Source of the DNA: Herbidospora mongoliensis
Lineage (GTDB): Bacteria; Actinomycetota; Actinomycetes; Streptosporangiales; Streptosporangiaceae
Assembly (NCBI RefSeq): GCF_001570545.1
Contig: NZ_BBXD01000014.1
Coordinates: 381,508 to 445,507, forward strand
Length of the DNA: 64,000 bases
Direction: 5' to 3'
The position numbers and the translations under genes are program-made. This document shows positions 17,845-26,890 of this stretch, in pieces (the stretch's first letter is position 1; every line of letters starts with the position of its first letter). Under the pieces are notes generated by a model that searched no databases, was not told the DNA's origin, and saw only the letters and a list, made by a program, of their open reading frames with translations.

Positions 17845-18791
17845 CAGTCCTCCTTGAGCTTGTTGAGGTAGCGCATGTAGAGCTGCGCGAGGACGATGAC
17901 GATGAGGACCATGAGGATCCCGTACGCCGAGGCGGTTCCGGTGTTGAAGCCCAGGAACGCCACCTTGTAGACGTGGAACGACAACGTCTCGGTGGAGACG
18001 CCCGGACCTCCGCTGGTGAGGATGTAGACGAGGTCGAACAGCCGGAATGCCTCGATGGCCCGGAACAGCACGGCGATGAGGAGCAGCGGCCACACCAGCG
18101 GAAGGGTGATGGTGCGGAACCGGAACCACTCGGACGCCCGGTCGATCGAGGCGGCCTCGTACAGATATTTGGGGACCGCGGTGAGGCCCGCGAGTGCGAT
18201 GAGCATGATGAACGGCGTCCACTGCCAGGTGTCGACCACGATCAGGGAGATCAGCGCCGTGTTCTGCCGGGTGAGCCACTCCACCGGTCCCACGCCGAGC
18301 GAGCCGAGCAGGCTGTTGATCACGCCGAACTGCGCGTCGAGCATGAACTTCCAGAACAGCCCGACCACGACCGGCGACAGCATCATCGGAACCAGGAACA
18401 GCGTGGTCAGCAGTCCTCGCCCGTTCGTGCGCCGTGAGATCAGGTAGGCGATGGAGAAGCCGAGCACGATCTGCAGGGCGACCGCGCCGACCACGTAGAT
18501 CAACGTCGTCAGGGCCCTCATATGGACCTGCGCCGACGTCAGGATGGCGGTGTAGTTCTCGAACCAGACGAAATTGGCCGACCCCCCGCGGGTGGCCGAG
18601 TAGTCGGTGAACGACAGGTACAAGGCCCACAGCAGCGGAAACACCGACATCGCGAGCAGCAGCAGCAGCGCCGGGGAGATGAAGGCCACCGTGAGCCATC
18701 GGTCGCTCAACCGGCGGGACCGCCCCCGTGCGGGCGGCGTCGCAGCCGCCTGCACGGGGTGGTCCGTCGTCAGGGTGACGGGGTCACTCAC
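17844..18791 (-). CDS. Sugar ABC transporter permease (MalF/UgpA-like)
   Basis: 315 residues. Cytoplasmic N-terminal tail, first membrane segment VAFISPALLLLLAMSVFPLL, and the EAA loop YLYEAASIDRASEWFRFRTI. Compact six-helix form without the large periplasmic loop of enteric MalF. Overlaps the binding-protein gene by 4 bp (stop/start) and the MalG-like gene by one base. Membrane channel half of the importer. Confidence 0.92.
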   Translation of the reverse strand: MSDPVTLTTDHPVQAAATPPARGRSRRLSDRWLTVAFISPALLLLLAMSVFPLLWALYLSFTDYSATRGGSANFVWFENYTAILTSAQVHMRALTTLIYVVGAVALQIVLGFSIAYLISRRTNGRGLLTTLFLVPMMLSPVVVGLFWKFMLDAQFGVINSLLGSLGVGPVEWLTRQNTALISLIVVDTWQWTPFIMLIALAGLTAVPKYLYEAASIDRASEWFRFRTITLPLVWPLLLIAVLFRAIEAFRLFDLVYILTSGGPGVSTETLSFHVYKVAFLGFNTGTASAYGILMVLIVIVLAQLYMRYLNKLKED

Positions 18792-20185
18792 AGCCCGCCG
18801 CCGCCCTTACCGCTGCCCGCGTCGAGCACGGCCTGCTGCTCCTTGGCGATGTCGTCGAGAGCCTGCTTCGGCGGCTTCGCGCCGTTGAGAGCCGCGTTCA
18901 CGTTGGTGTTCTCGATGTCGACGAGGCGCGCGTACTCAGGGACGTTCCACATGTCCCGCATCCGCGAGACCGAGTCGGTGTACACCTTGTTGAACGGCCC
19001 GGCGTTGAGGAACTCGGGCGACTGCAGGGCGTCCGTACGCGACGGCACGCCGCCGGCGGCGGCCCACTTCTTCTGGACGTCAGCCTGCTCGAACCACTTC
19101 ATGAAGTTGAGCGCCTCGGCCTGCTTCTCCGGGGAGGAGTAGGCCGACACGTGCATGCCCATGCCGCCGAGAGGCACCAGGTCCGTCTTCTGGCTCGGCA
19201 GGGTGGCGAAGCCCAGCTTGCCGAGGATCTCCTCACGCGTGGTGCCGAGCGTCGACTGCTTCGGGTCGAGCAGGCCGCCGCTCGCGGCGATCCAGTTGAA
19301 CGCGATGCAGGCCTTGCCCTGGGCGACCGCCGCGTTCACCTCGTCGATGAACCAGTTGCCGGAGCCCGGGGCGGTCAGCGGCTTCATCTTGTTGACCAGG
19401 ACGTCCATCGCCTCCTGGCCCGCGGCGTCGTTCATGATGCCGTTGATCTTGCGCGCCTTGGGGTCCCAGAGGTTGCCGCCGTAGATGCCGTTCACCGTGT
19501 TGTAGGTGACGGCCGCGGCGTCGGAGCCGTTGGCCTGGTGGAAGGCCAGCCCGCTGACGCCGGGGTTGTCCGTCTGGCACTTCTGGGCGACCGAGATCAT
19601 CTCGTCCCAGGTCTTCGGCGGGTTGTCGCCGATCAGGTCCTTGCGGTAGATCATCGTCCAGGTGTCGCCGAGCAGCGGCAGTCCGTACAGGCTGGCGTTC
19701 TCGTCGCGCTTGCCCGTCTCCGCCTGGGGGTACTGGCCGTAGGCCGCCAGGAGGTACGGGTTGTAGGCGTTGACGTCGATGTTCTTCTTGACGAAGTCGG
19801 TGAGGTCGAGGATGTTGCCGTTCGTCACGGCCTCACCGATGTGCTGCGAGTCCAGGATCGGGATGTCGAAGTCGGTCTTGTGCGCCGCGAACTGGGTGAA
19901 CATGGCGTCGTGCCAGTTCGCGTTCGGCACGGTGTTGACCTTGATGGTCACGTTCGACCGACCTTTGGTGTACTCCGCGTTCGCGAAGGCTTCCAGCGCG
20001 TGGGCGGGGGGCCAGTCGAACCAGATGAAGCTGAGCGTCAGCGGGTCCTTGGTGAGCTCCGGGATGTCCGCCGGGGCCTTGGGGGCGCTCGTCGCGCCTT
20101 CGTCCGCGCCGCCGCCGCAAGCCACGGCCGTGGCCAGCAACATGGCTGCCACGGACAGTCGTCCTATTCGCTTCGGGTACCGCAT
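18788..20185 (-). CDS. Extracellular solute-binding lipoprotein (CUT1 family)
   Basis: About 465 residues. The N-terminus RRLSVAAMLLATAVACGGG-like segment carries a lipobox (TAVAC) so the mature protein is anchored to the membrane outer face. The body has family 1 binding-protein features (LSFIWFDWPPAHALEAF, YGLPLLGDTWTMIYRKDLIG, VPLGGMGMHVSAYSSPEKQA). I start at ATG 20185, giving a normal lipoprotein n-region; a GTG at 20215 is an alternative. First gene of the importer operon. The ligand is unknown; the linked dehydrogenases suggest a polyol or similar alcohol. Confidence 0.88.
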   Translation of the reverse strand: MRYPKRIGRLSVAAMLLATAVACGGGADEGATSAPKAPADIPELTKDPLTLSFIWFDWPPAHALEAFANAEYTKGRSNVTIKVNTVPNANWHDAMFTQFAAHKTDFDIPILDSQHIGEAVTNGNILDLTDFVKKNIDVNAYNPYLLAAYGQYPQAETGKRDENASLYGLPLLGDTWTMIYRKDLIGDNPPKTWDEMISVAQKCQTDNPGVSGLAFHQANGSDAAAVTYNTVNGIYGGNLWDPKARKINGIMNDAAGQEAMDVLVNKMKPLTAPGSGNWFIDEVNAAVAQGKACIAFNWIAASGGLLDPKQSTLGTTREEILGKLGFATLPSQKTDLVPLGGMGMHVSAYSSPEKQAEALNFMKWFEQADVQKKWAAAGGVPSRTDALQSPEFLNAGPFNKVYTDSVSRMRDMWNVPEYARLVDIENTNVNAALNGAKPPKQALDDIAKEQQAVLDAGSGKGGGGL

Positions 20186-20529
20186 CTTCGTGCCTGCTTT
20201 CTGGGTGTGGACCACTGGAGCCTTGCTGCGTACTTCGCCGAGCAGGGGGGTTGTTCAGGCGTGTTGCCGGCTGTCGCAGGGGCTGACCCGCAGACCGGCG
20301 TCACGGGTACGCCGCGACGTATGGGGGGCTTCAATCAAGCGAGAAGTCCTTCGGTGCCCGCACGGCCGGTGGCGGACCATGCAGGACGTGGAACATGCTC
20401 AGGGGGAGCTCCAACTGATCGAATCGGAGCGGTGGCGCGCGGTTACGCGTGAGTTAAAGATGGGTGACATCCGCCACCTTTCCTATACGATCCGGGTTGG
20501 GGCGTCAACATCCCGCAAAATTTGGACCG
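20186..20529. promoter_or_regulatory. Divergent promoter region between importer operon and GntR gene
   Basis: About 340 bases without a gene, separating the leftward importer operon from the rightward regulator. Near 20488-20502 the sequence CGATCCGGGTTGGGG is, in reverse complement, close to the left part of the palindrome at 21320 and its flank (CCAACCGGATCG), so it may be a half-site for the same regulator. I see no other convincing symmetry. Confidence 0.45.
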
Positions 20530-21285
20530 ATGTCAACAGGTTCCCGTAAGCCCAAGAAAGGACCCCACGTCACGATGGACGACGAAGCGACGATCGCGCG
20601 GCGACGATCGCGCGGCCGGCTCGCCGACGAGGTGTACGAGACGCTGCTCGGACAGCTCATGTCGCTACGGATCGAGCCTGGCGCCCGCGTCACGATCGAC
20701 GTCCTGGCGCGAGAGCTGGGGGTCTCGCAGACGCCGATCCGAGACGCCCTGAACCGCATGGAGGCCGAGGGCCTGGTCGTGCGCGTGCCCCATGCCGGCT
20801 ATCGCATTCCCCCCCAGATCACCCGTCAGCGATTCGAGGACATGCTCGAGCTCCGCCTCCTCCTCGAACCGGCGGCGGCGCGCAGATCCGCCGAGCGCGC
20901 ATCCTCGAAACAGGTGGCCGGCCTGCGAAGAATGCTGGAGGAGATGGCGGAGCTCGAGGGGGGCAGCGGGATCGTGGCCTACGGCGCCTTCGGGCTGCGC
21001 GACGCCGCCTTTCACGATCTCGTCGCCCTGAGCGCGGAGAACGAGGTCATCCGCGAGGCGCTCGCCCGCCTGCACACGCACGTGCACCTGTTCCGGCTCG
21101 TCCACGACACCCAGGTCACCCACCTGGCCATGGCCGAGCACGAAGACGTTCTGACCGCGATCGCCGCGCGCGACCCCGACGCCGCCGCCTACGCCATGCG
21201 CCGGCACATCCTGCGGTCCGGCGAGCGGTTCCGGCGGTTGTTCGACGAGGCGAAGGACGCGGACGGAATGGCCGTAAAGGCTTGA
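20530..21285 (+). CDS. GntR-family regulator, FCD subfamily
   Basis: About 251 residues. Winged HTH: LADEVYETLLGQLMSLRIEP, LARELGVSQTPIRDALNRME, GLVVRVPHAGYRIPP. Then an FCD ligand domain with metal-binding His/Asp pattern (ELRLLLEPAAARRSA, RDAAFHDLVALSAENEVI, HLAMAEHEDVLTAI, MRRHILRSGERF). Such proteins sense small carboxylates or sugar acids. Two ATGs are possible (20530, 20575); neither has an ideal ribosome-binding site. Divergent from the importer operon and upstream of the DJ-1 gene, it is the likely local regulator of the whole catabolic cluster. Confidence 0.88.
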   Translation: MSTGSRKPKKGPHVTMDDEATIARRRSRGRLADEVYETLLGQLMSLRIEPGARVTIDVLARELGVSQTPIRDALNRMEAEGLVVRVPHAGYRIPPQITRQRFEDMLELRLLLEPAAARRSAERASSKQVAGLRRMLEEMAELEGGSGIVAYGAFGLRDAAFHDLVALSAENEVIREALARLHTHVHLFRLVHDTQVTHLAMAEHEDVLTAIAARDPDAAAYAMRRHILRSGERFRRLFDEAKDADGMAVKA

Positions 21286-21319
21286 CGGGCGGGCTGGGTC
21301 GAGGAATGCTAACCCAACC

Positions 21320-21340
21320 GGATCGGATTGGATCCGATCC
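21320..21340. promoter_or_regulatory. Perfect palindrome, probable GntR operator
   Basis: Arms GGATCGGAT and ATCCGATCC (9 bp each, perfect) flank TGG. It lies 33 bases before the GTG start of the DJ-1 gene and 35 bases after the GntR stop, a position suited to repression. GATC-centred palindromes of this kind are common for FCD-type GntR proteins (family knowledge); assignment to this regulator is inference. Confidence 0.7.
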
Positions 21341-21372
21341 ACCTTACGTGCCCCAGATGCGAGGAGAAGTAG

Positions 21373-21933
21373 GTGCCCAGAGCGCTGCTTCTGGCCGGCG
21401 ATGCCGCCGAGGAGCTCGACACGATGTATCCCTACTACCGCGTGCAGGAGGCCGGTTGGGACGTCGACGTCTCGTCACGGACGTTGCGTGACATTCAGCT
21501 CGTCATCCACGAGTTTGACCCCAACTCGGACGCCTACGTGGAGAAGAACGGCCGTAAGCTGCCGGTCGACGTACCCTGGTCCGAGGTCGACGTCGAACTC
21601 TATGACGCCCTCATCATCCCCGGAGGCCGTGCCCCCGAGTGGATCCGCGTCGACCCCGACGTCCGGCGCATCACCGAGCACTTCTTCGCGCGTGACCTCC
21701 CCATCGCGCTGGTGTGCCACGGTGCGCAGGTGCCGGCGGTGTACGGGCTGCTGAAGGGCCGGAGGGTGGCGTGCTTCCCTCCCATCACCGGTGACATGGA
21801 GAACGCGGGCGCGACGGTCATCGACGCTCCCGACGTGGTGGACGGGAACCTTGTCTCCTGCCGCGGCTGGCCGGACATGCCGCAGTTCGGCCGGGCGATG
21901 ATCGACCTCTTCTCGAAGTCCCTCAACGCCTGA
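21373..21933 (+). CDS. DJ-1/PfpI family protein
   Basis: 186 residues from GTG 21373 after GAGGAGAAG. The fold's nucleophile elbow is IALVCHGAQVPAVYGLLKG (Cys about residue 117), preceded by DALIIPGGRAPEWI with the conserved GGR. The family includes PfpI peptidase-like proteins, glyoxalase III/deglycases and isonitrile hydratases, so the exact reaction is open. It lies behind the palindrome at 21320 and nine bases before the hydrolase gene; a role in handling reactive aldehydes made by the neighbouring dehydrogenases is plausible but inferred. Confidence 0.85.
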   Translation: MPRALLLAGDAAEELDTMYPYYRVQEAGWDVDVSSRTLRDIQLVIHEFDPNSDAYVEKNGRKLPVDVPWSEVDVELYDALIIPGGRAPEWIRVDPDVRRITEHFFARDLPIALVCHGAQVPAVYGLLKGRRVACFPPITGDMENAGATVIDAPDVVDGNLVSCRGWPDMPQFGRAMIDLFSKSLNA

Positions 21934-21942
21934 CCTGTCTCG

Positions 21943-22764
21943 ATGACGGCACTTCGGACAGTCACAGTCGATGGCTCCCCCGTACATGTCATGGAGAGCG
22001 GCACCGGACCCGCGGTGCTGATGCTGCACGGCTCTGGACCCGGTACGACCGGATCCGGAGCCTGGGCGGCGACGGCGCAGGAGCTGGGCACGTCCTGGCG
22101 CCTGGTCGCTCCTGACCAGGCGGGGTTCGGCCGCACACCCATCCCGGCGGGTTCCGGGGGTGGGCTCCGGATGTGGACGGAGCAGGCCGCGGGCCTGATG
22201 GATGCTCTCGGCGTCGAGCACTACGCCGTGGTGGGCCACTCCATGGGCGGTGCCGTGGCGCTGGCGTTGGCGGCCGCGCGTCCCCAGCAGGTCACCCATG
22301 TCGTGGCGGTCTCGACGATGGGCGCCCCCGGGGCGCCGCTGTCCGCCGACCTCGACGCGATCTGGGCCGCCCCCGCCGGCCCGCTCGGGGCACGGGACAT
22401 GATGAGTCGCCTCGTCCTCGACCAAGCGCTCGTGACCGAGTCGGCCGTCGCCGCCCGTGCGGCTGCGATGCAAGCGGGGGAGACCGCATTCGCGTCGTTG
22501 TTCCCTCCGCCCAGGGCACGGTGGAACGACGACCTCACCCTCTCGGCGCAGACGCTGGCAGGGATCCGCGCGCCCGTGCTGCTCGTCCACGGCGCCGAGG
22601 ACCGAGTCACCCCGCTCGGGCCGGCAGCCCTGCCCCTGCTCGAACACCTGGCCGATGTCCGTCTGCACGTGCTCGGCCGATGCGGACACGTGCCGGCGCT
22701 CGAGCACCCGCACGACTTCAGGCGACTCCTGTCGTGCTTCCTCGGCCGGGAACGAGGTCACTAG
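21943..22764 (+). CDS. Alpha/beta hydrolase, C-C bond hydrolase-like
   Basis: 273 residues. The oxyanion loop HGSGPGTTGSGAW, nucleophile elbow VVGHSMGGAVALAL (Ser about 101), acid LVHGAEDRVTP and His GRCGHVPALEHP form the full catalytic set. HGSGPG is the hallmark of meta-cleavage-product hydrolases (MhpC/BphD type), though no ring-cleavage dioxygenase is present here, so an esterase or diketone-cleaving role is equally possible. Cotranscribed with the DJ-1 gene and convergent with the metallopeptidase gene. Confidence 0.86.
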   Translation: MTALRTVTVDGSPVHVMESGTGPAVLMLHGSGPGTTGSGAWAATAQELGTSWRLVAPDQAGFGRTPIPAGSGGGLRMWTEQAAGLMDALGVEHYAVVGHSMGGAVALALAAARPQQVTHVVAVSTMGAPGAPLSADLDAIWAAPAGPLGARDMMSRLVLDQALVTESAVAARAAAMQAGETAFASLFPPPRARWNDDLTLSAQTLAGIRAPVLLVHGAEDRVTPLGPAALPLLEHLADVRLHVLGRCGHVPALEHPHDFRRLLSCFLGRERGH

Positions 22765-22798
22765 TCGCTGCGACGGGTCCGCAGGCAGGCCCCGGATG

Positions 22799-24412
22799 TC
22801 ACCAGACGACCGTGCGGTCCCCGGCGGTCTCGTTCTCCAAGCGGGTGCGTTCCCGCACGTCGACCGTCACGCAGACCTTGTCGCCGATGAAGGCCTCCCG
22901 CCAGACGTAGCCGTACACGCAGGACTGCGGCCCCCAGGGGCCGTTGGTCCAGCGCGCCAACGCCGAGTAGTTGGCGTACTGGGCCTCGTCGTGGACGGCC
23001 TGGGTCACGCAGACGTAGTCGCTGTCGTCGGCGACGCGCCACACATAGCCGGGCTTACAGGTGTTCGGGCCGTAGAAGTGCTTGGCGGGGTTGGTCCGGT
23101 CGGGGGCGGCCTGGTTGTCGAGCACGATCTGCCGCGCGGTGACCGAAGGCACGCAGACGGTGTCGTTCGGAGTGACCAGGCGGTGGACCGTGTTGAGGAT
23201 GCATCTACCGTTCGAGGCCACCCGGTTCGGCGCGTCCTGGTTGTCCGACTGAGTCTCGTAGTAGGTGGCCATGGGGACACACACCTTGTCGCCCGATACC
23301 GCGTTGCGGAAGGTGTGGCCGGCGATGCATTTGGTCGTGATGTCGGTGGTGATGGTCACCATGGCGTGGTCGGACGCCACCGAGTCGATTTTGATGGTGA
23401 CACCGTTGGCGTTCACCTCCGTGGCAGGGCTGGTCGGACGCCCAGTCGCGTCGTGGTTCATCAGCACCATGGTCGCGCCCTGGTAGCCCCTCCAATTCTT
23501 GTCGCCCTTGTCGACTTCGTGGATGAGGGCGACGACGCCTTCCGGGATGCCCGAGCTGACTTCGATCCGCTTGCGGAACTCGACGGTGTAGTAACGCCGC
23601 AGGTCCTGCGGGTCGAAAGGAATCCGGACCAGCAGGGTGCCGGGTAGGTGAGGCTGCTCCAGCGGGGCCAGCCTGACGGTCATGCTGGTCCGGCCGTCCT
23701 GCCCCGCGGTCAGCACCCGCGGGTAGGGGATCCAGCCTGCTCTGTCCATGTTCGGGCCGTTGAACCCGACCAGGCCCCTGCCGAATCGCGCCGTCTGGGC
23801 GGCATAGTGGGTCTGGGCGGTCATGATGTCCCACGGGTCGGCGTAACGCAGCTTCCTCTCGTTCGCCGTGTCGTCCTCGGCCTTGGCGAAGGAGTCGTCG
23901 TAGCCGTAGCTGTGCAGCATCTCGTGGACGGCCAGCCCGGACGCGTGGAAGAACTCCGAGTCGATCACGACCCGCCCACGACCATCACCGCCGGATTCGA
24001 GGTCGGGGTCGTTGAGCATGACCGCGATGCGATGGTCGGCGGGCGGGGTGTACCCCTGAGCTTTCGCGGTCTCCAGGCACTGATCGACTTTCCTGGGGCG
24101 GTTGGCCGCGTTGACCTGCGCATACGTGTACGGCATCGTGAACCAGCCCTTGACGACCGACATGGTCATGGTCGCCCGGCCGCGTGACTGCAGGTCGAAG
24201 AAATCGTGCACGCCCCCCTGTCCCGCGCCCTTAGGCAGGTAGAGGTCCTCGAAGAAGCTCGGCGGCTGTTGCTCCGCCGGCCGGTCGGCGAGCTTGCACA
24301 GCAGGATGGACCACTTCAGGTACCCCTGGATCGGGGTGGCGCTCGCGGGCTGCCCGGGTAACAGCAGGACAGTGAACAGCGCGGCCAGGGCCGCCGTAAG
24401 GATTCTTCTCAC
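22799..24412 (-). CDS. Secreted metallopeptidase with four C-terminal VCV repeats
   Basis: About 537 residues. Signal peptide LTAALAALFTVLLLPGQPAS. The zinc-binding motif is GLAVHEMLHSYGYDDSF near residue 165, followed by YADPWDIMTAQ, which matches the WDxM Met-turn of M6-type peptidases. The last 170 residues carry four imperfect repeats of about 45 residues, each with a paired Cys and the pattern (G/N)D(K/T)VCV...DN..A..R; the third and fourth linked by GYVWREAF. These look like small disulfide modules of the kind seen in actinobacterial secreted proteins. GTG 24412 is chosen over TTG 24421; neither has a strong ribosome-binding site. Convergent with the hydrolase gene. Confidence 0.78.
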   Translation of the reverse strand: MRRILTAALAALFTVLLLPGQPASATPIQGYLKWSILLCKLADRPAEQQPPSFFEDLYLPKGAGQGGVHDFFDLQSRGRATMTMSVVKGWFTMPYTYAQVNAANRPRKVDQCLETAKAQGYTPPADHRIAVMLNDPDLESGGDGRGRVVIDSEFFHASGLAVHEMLHSYGYDDSFAKAEDDTANERKLRYADPWDIMTAQTHYAAQTARFGRGLVGFNGPNMDRAGWIPYPRVLTAGQDGRTSMTVRLAPLEQPHLPGTLLVRIPFDPQDLRRYYTVEFRKRIEVSSGIPEGVVALIHEVDKGDKNWRGYQGATMVLMNHDATGRPTSPATEVNANGVTIKIDSVASDHAMVTITTDITTKCIAGHTFRNAVSGDKVCVPMATYYETQSDNQDAPNRVASNGRCILNTVHRLVTPNDTVCVPSVTARQIVLDNQAAPDRTNPAKHFYGPNTCKPGYVWRVADDSDYVCVTQAVHDEAQYANYSALARWTNGPWGPQSCVYGYVWREAFIGDKVCVTVDVRERTRLENETAGDRTVVW

Positions 24413-24638
24413 GAGAGGCAATCAAGCCATCGCGAGCTTGCGCCTGACTTGTGACCCAGTCAGACGCCGACACGGCTGTACGCACGGCGTCGGTCGACCG
24501 ACCAGTGAGTCGCAACTGAGACCCAAGGCGGACCAGAAACGATCTTTTGAGGCTGGGTCGCGCCGTGCGTCGGATGTCGGCTTTGCAGGCGACCACGCGC
24601 CGCGACCGCCAGAGAAACGATCCGAGGAGGAGCTTCTT

Positions 24639-26864
24639 GTGCGGCACTCATTGAGGACGGTCTTGTCCCTCATCCTGCTGCTCGCGACACTGGCGGTGAT
24701 CAACGCAGCGCCCGCGGCCGCCGACCCTGGCTGCCGTGAGGGAGACACCCGCCCGATCTGCAACGACGATCCCGATCCGCCGGGAGCTCACGACCCCGAA
24801 GGGACGCTGACGGCGGTCGTCCGGCAGATCAACGGGATCCAGGTCATCGGCCAGGCCCACGATCCGAGCGATCCGACCAGCCCGGTCACGGTGGACATCA
24901 CTGTCGATGGCACCCGGGTCGGCAGTGTGACGGCCAACCAGGGTCAGTCGCAGACGTTCGACGGCGTGGTGCCGCCGCGGGCCGGCGGCCAGGTGTGCGC
25001 CAAGGTGCGCAACATGGGCGCCGGAGTGGACAAGAGCATCGGGTGCGTCACCAAGACGATCAAGGTCGACCCGTTCGGGGCCTGGGAGTCGACGGTCAAG
25101 GAGGGCGAAGAGAACCGGGTGAAGGGCTGGGTCATCGACCCGGACACCATCGCCCCCGTGCAGATCGACGTGTACGACGAGAGCAAGTTCGTCGGGTCGA
25201 TCATCGCCGACAAGCCGCGTCCCGATGTCGGTGACGCCAACCCGGGTTACGGTAACCACCACGGCTTCGACGCGCTCCTGCCGAGGCACCCGGTCGACGG
25301 CGAGCACCAGGTCTGCCTGGTCATGATCAATGCGGGACCGGGCGCGCACTCCGACTTCGGCTGCAGGCCCTATACGGTCCGGCACCTGCCGTGGGGCGCG
25401 GTCGACCAGGTCAAGCGCACCGGTACGGACCTGAGGGTCGTCGGCTGGGCGGTCGACGACGACGCCAAGACCTCACCGGTGACGGTCGACGTCTACCTCG
25501 ACGGGAAGCTCGTGCACAATGCCGTCGCCAACCAGTACCGCGAGGAGGTCGGCCGTGACCTGCCCGGCTACGGGGCCGACCACGGTTACGACTTCACCCT
25601 GCCCAACCTCATCAAGATTGAGACGGGCAAGCACACCGTTTGTGTCAGGGCCCGGAACCTGGCCGCAGGTGTGGGAGCCGACAGGGAACTCGGCTGCAAG
25701 GACGTGACGATCGAGGCTCCGGTCGAACCGCCGAACTTCAATATCGGCTATGAAGACATCACCGACACGACGCTCAACTTCCGCTGGGAGCCGGATCCGA
25801 ACGCCGACCTGTACACACTTACCAAAGACATCGGCACTGGGTGGGTTCCCGCAGGTTCCCAGGCCGCGTCCAGCAGTCCGTCTTACAAATTCACCGGACT
25901 GGCGCCGGGTACCGCCGTCTGCCTGCGGGTCGTGTCCAGCAACGACAGGCCGAGCGAAGCTCGAAGCACCCAGTGCGCCCGAACCTACGATCCCATGCTG
26001 CCCAGGGCGTCGAACGTGTCCGTCATCCAGGCGACGGAGACGTCACTGACCCTGCAGTGGACGGACAACACCGACGGGGAACAGAGCTATCAGATCAGTT
26101 ATGAGGTGGACGGCCGCGTGACGGACCACGAGATCGCGGCGAATCCGGGTACCGGCGTCATGACCCACACCATCACCGGACTCAAGACCAACACGCAATA
26201 CCTCATCAAGGTACGCCCGTTCCACGCGTTGCATCTCATCACTCCCTGGCAGACGGCCCAGGGCTGGACCGGCGGCAAGCCCGTCATCACGTCATTCACC
26301 GGCAACTGGCGCCAGATCCACATCTGCGACTCCAAGGCCATCTCGCTCAGCTGGAAGGTGACCGCCGCGACGAAGATCCAGATCAAGCAGGGCGACAAAG
26401 TGATCCAGACCCTCGAGCGGAACACCCTGGACCTGTGGGAGGACACGATCGGTGTCGGCACCAGCGACGGCAACGTCGTCTACACCCTCATCGCGCACAA
26501 TCCTTCGGGCCGGACGGCGTCCGCGACCTGGACGATCGCCCAGGTCGCCGGCTACGCGGTGGTCAACGATGTCGTGGTGACCAACCTCGGTTACCACAAG
26601 CTCGTCGCCAGGCTCTACGACCTCAACGGCTACTTCGTACGCGACATCGGCACCATCGCGGTCAATCAGCGCTGGACGTATCAGCCGCCTCGCTGCCAGG
26701 CCTACGACGTCCGGCTCTTCCGGGAGATTCCGGCTCCGCCGGTGACGCCGCGTCCGGGTCAGTCGCCGCCGCCCCCGCAGCCACCGACTTACCAGTTCGC
26801 CTGGAACACCGGGGCCGTCATCGGTCACGACCGCGGGAGCGTCAAGGAGTGGCTGGCCAACTGA
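24639..26864 (+). CDS. Secreted modular protein with three GW-type repeats and two FN3 domains
   Basis: 741 residues from GTG 24639, which follows GAGGAGGA. Signal peptide ends APAAA. Residues about 45-350 form three tandem ~95-residue modules sharing V.GWA.D.D...PV.VD.Y.DG, then PGYG..HG(F/Y)D and VC..(A/I).N.G.G....GC, each with a Cys pair. Two fibronectin type III domains follow (TDTTLNFRWEPDPNADLYTL; ETSLTLQWTDNTDGEQSYQI), then an unusual beta-rich domain and a Pro-rich stretch near the C-terminus. No enzyme motif is visible. It probably works as an extracellular adhesin or scaffold; the divergent metallopeptidase may act with it. Confidence 0.78.
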   Translation: MRHSLRTVLSLILLLATLAVINAAPAAADPGCREGDTRPICNDDPDPPGAHDPEGTLTAVVRQINGIQVIGQAHDPSDPTSPVTVDITVDGTRVGSVTANQGQSQTFDGVVPPRAGGQVCAKVRNMGAGVDKSIGCVTKTIKVDPFGAWESTVKEGEENRVKGWVIDPDTIAPVQIDVYDESKFVGSIIADKPRPDVGDANPGYGNHHGFDALLPRHPVDGEHQVCLVMINAGPGAHSDFGCRPYTVRHLPWGAVDQVKRTGTDLRVVGWAVDDDAKTSPVTVDVYLDGKLVHNAVANQYREEVGRDLPGYGADHGYDFTLPNLIKIETGKHTVCVRARNLAAGVGADRELGCKDVTIEAPVEPPNFNIGYEDITDTTLNFRWEPDPNADLYTLTKDIGTGWVPAGSQAASSSPSYKFTGLAPGTAVCLRVVSSNDRPSEARSTQCARTYDPMLPRASNVSVIQATETSLTLQWTDNTDGEQSYQISYEVDGRVTDHEIAANPGTGVMTHTITGLKTNTQYLIKVRPFHALHLITPWQTAQGWTGGKPVITSFTGNWRQIHICDSKAISLSWKVTAATKIQIKQGDKVIQTLERNTLDLWEDTIGVGTSDGNVVYTLIAHNPSGRTASATWTIAQVAGYAVVNDVVVTNLGYHKLVARLYDLNGYFVRDIGTIAVNQRWTYQPPRCQAYDVRLFREIPAPPVTPRPGQSPPPPQPPTYQFAWNTGAVIGHDRGSVKEWLAN

Positions 26865-26890
26865 TCCCATAGACACTTGTGAGTGGTTCG

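Noticed and set aside
13290-20185. GABA catabolism operon based on the SSADH-like gene
   Set aside because: No GABA aminotransferase or GABA permease; the importer is of the carbohydrate CUT1 type.
19151-20452. 433-codon frame antisense to the sugar-binding lipoprotein
   Set aside because: Val/Arg/Asp-rich low-complexity translation; the real gene on the other strand has a lipobox and family motifs.
21475-22761. 428-codon minus-strand frame across the DJ-1 and hydrolase genes
   Set aside because: It spans two well-supported genes on the other strand and has no recognisable domain.
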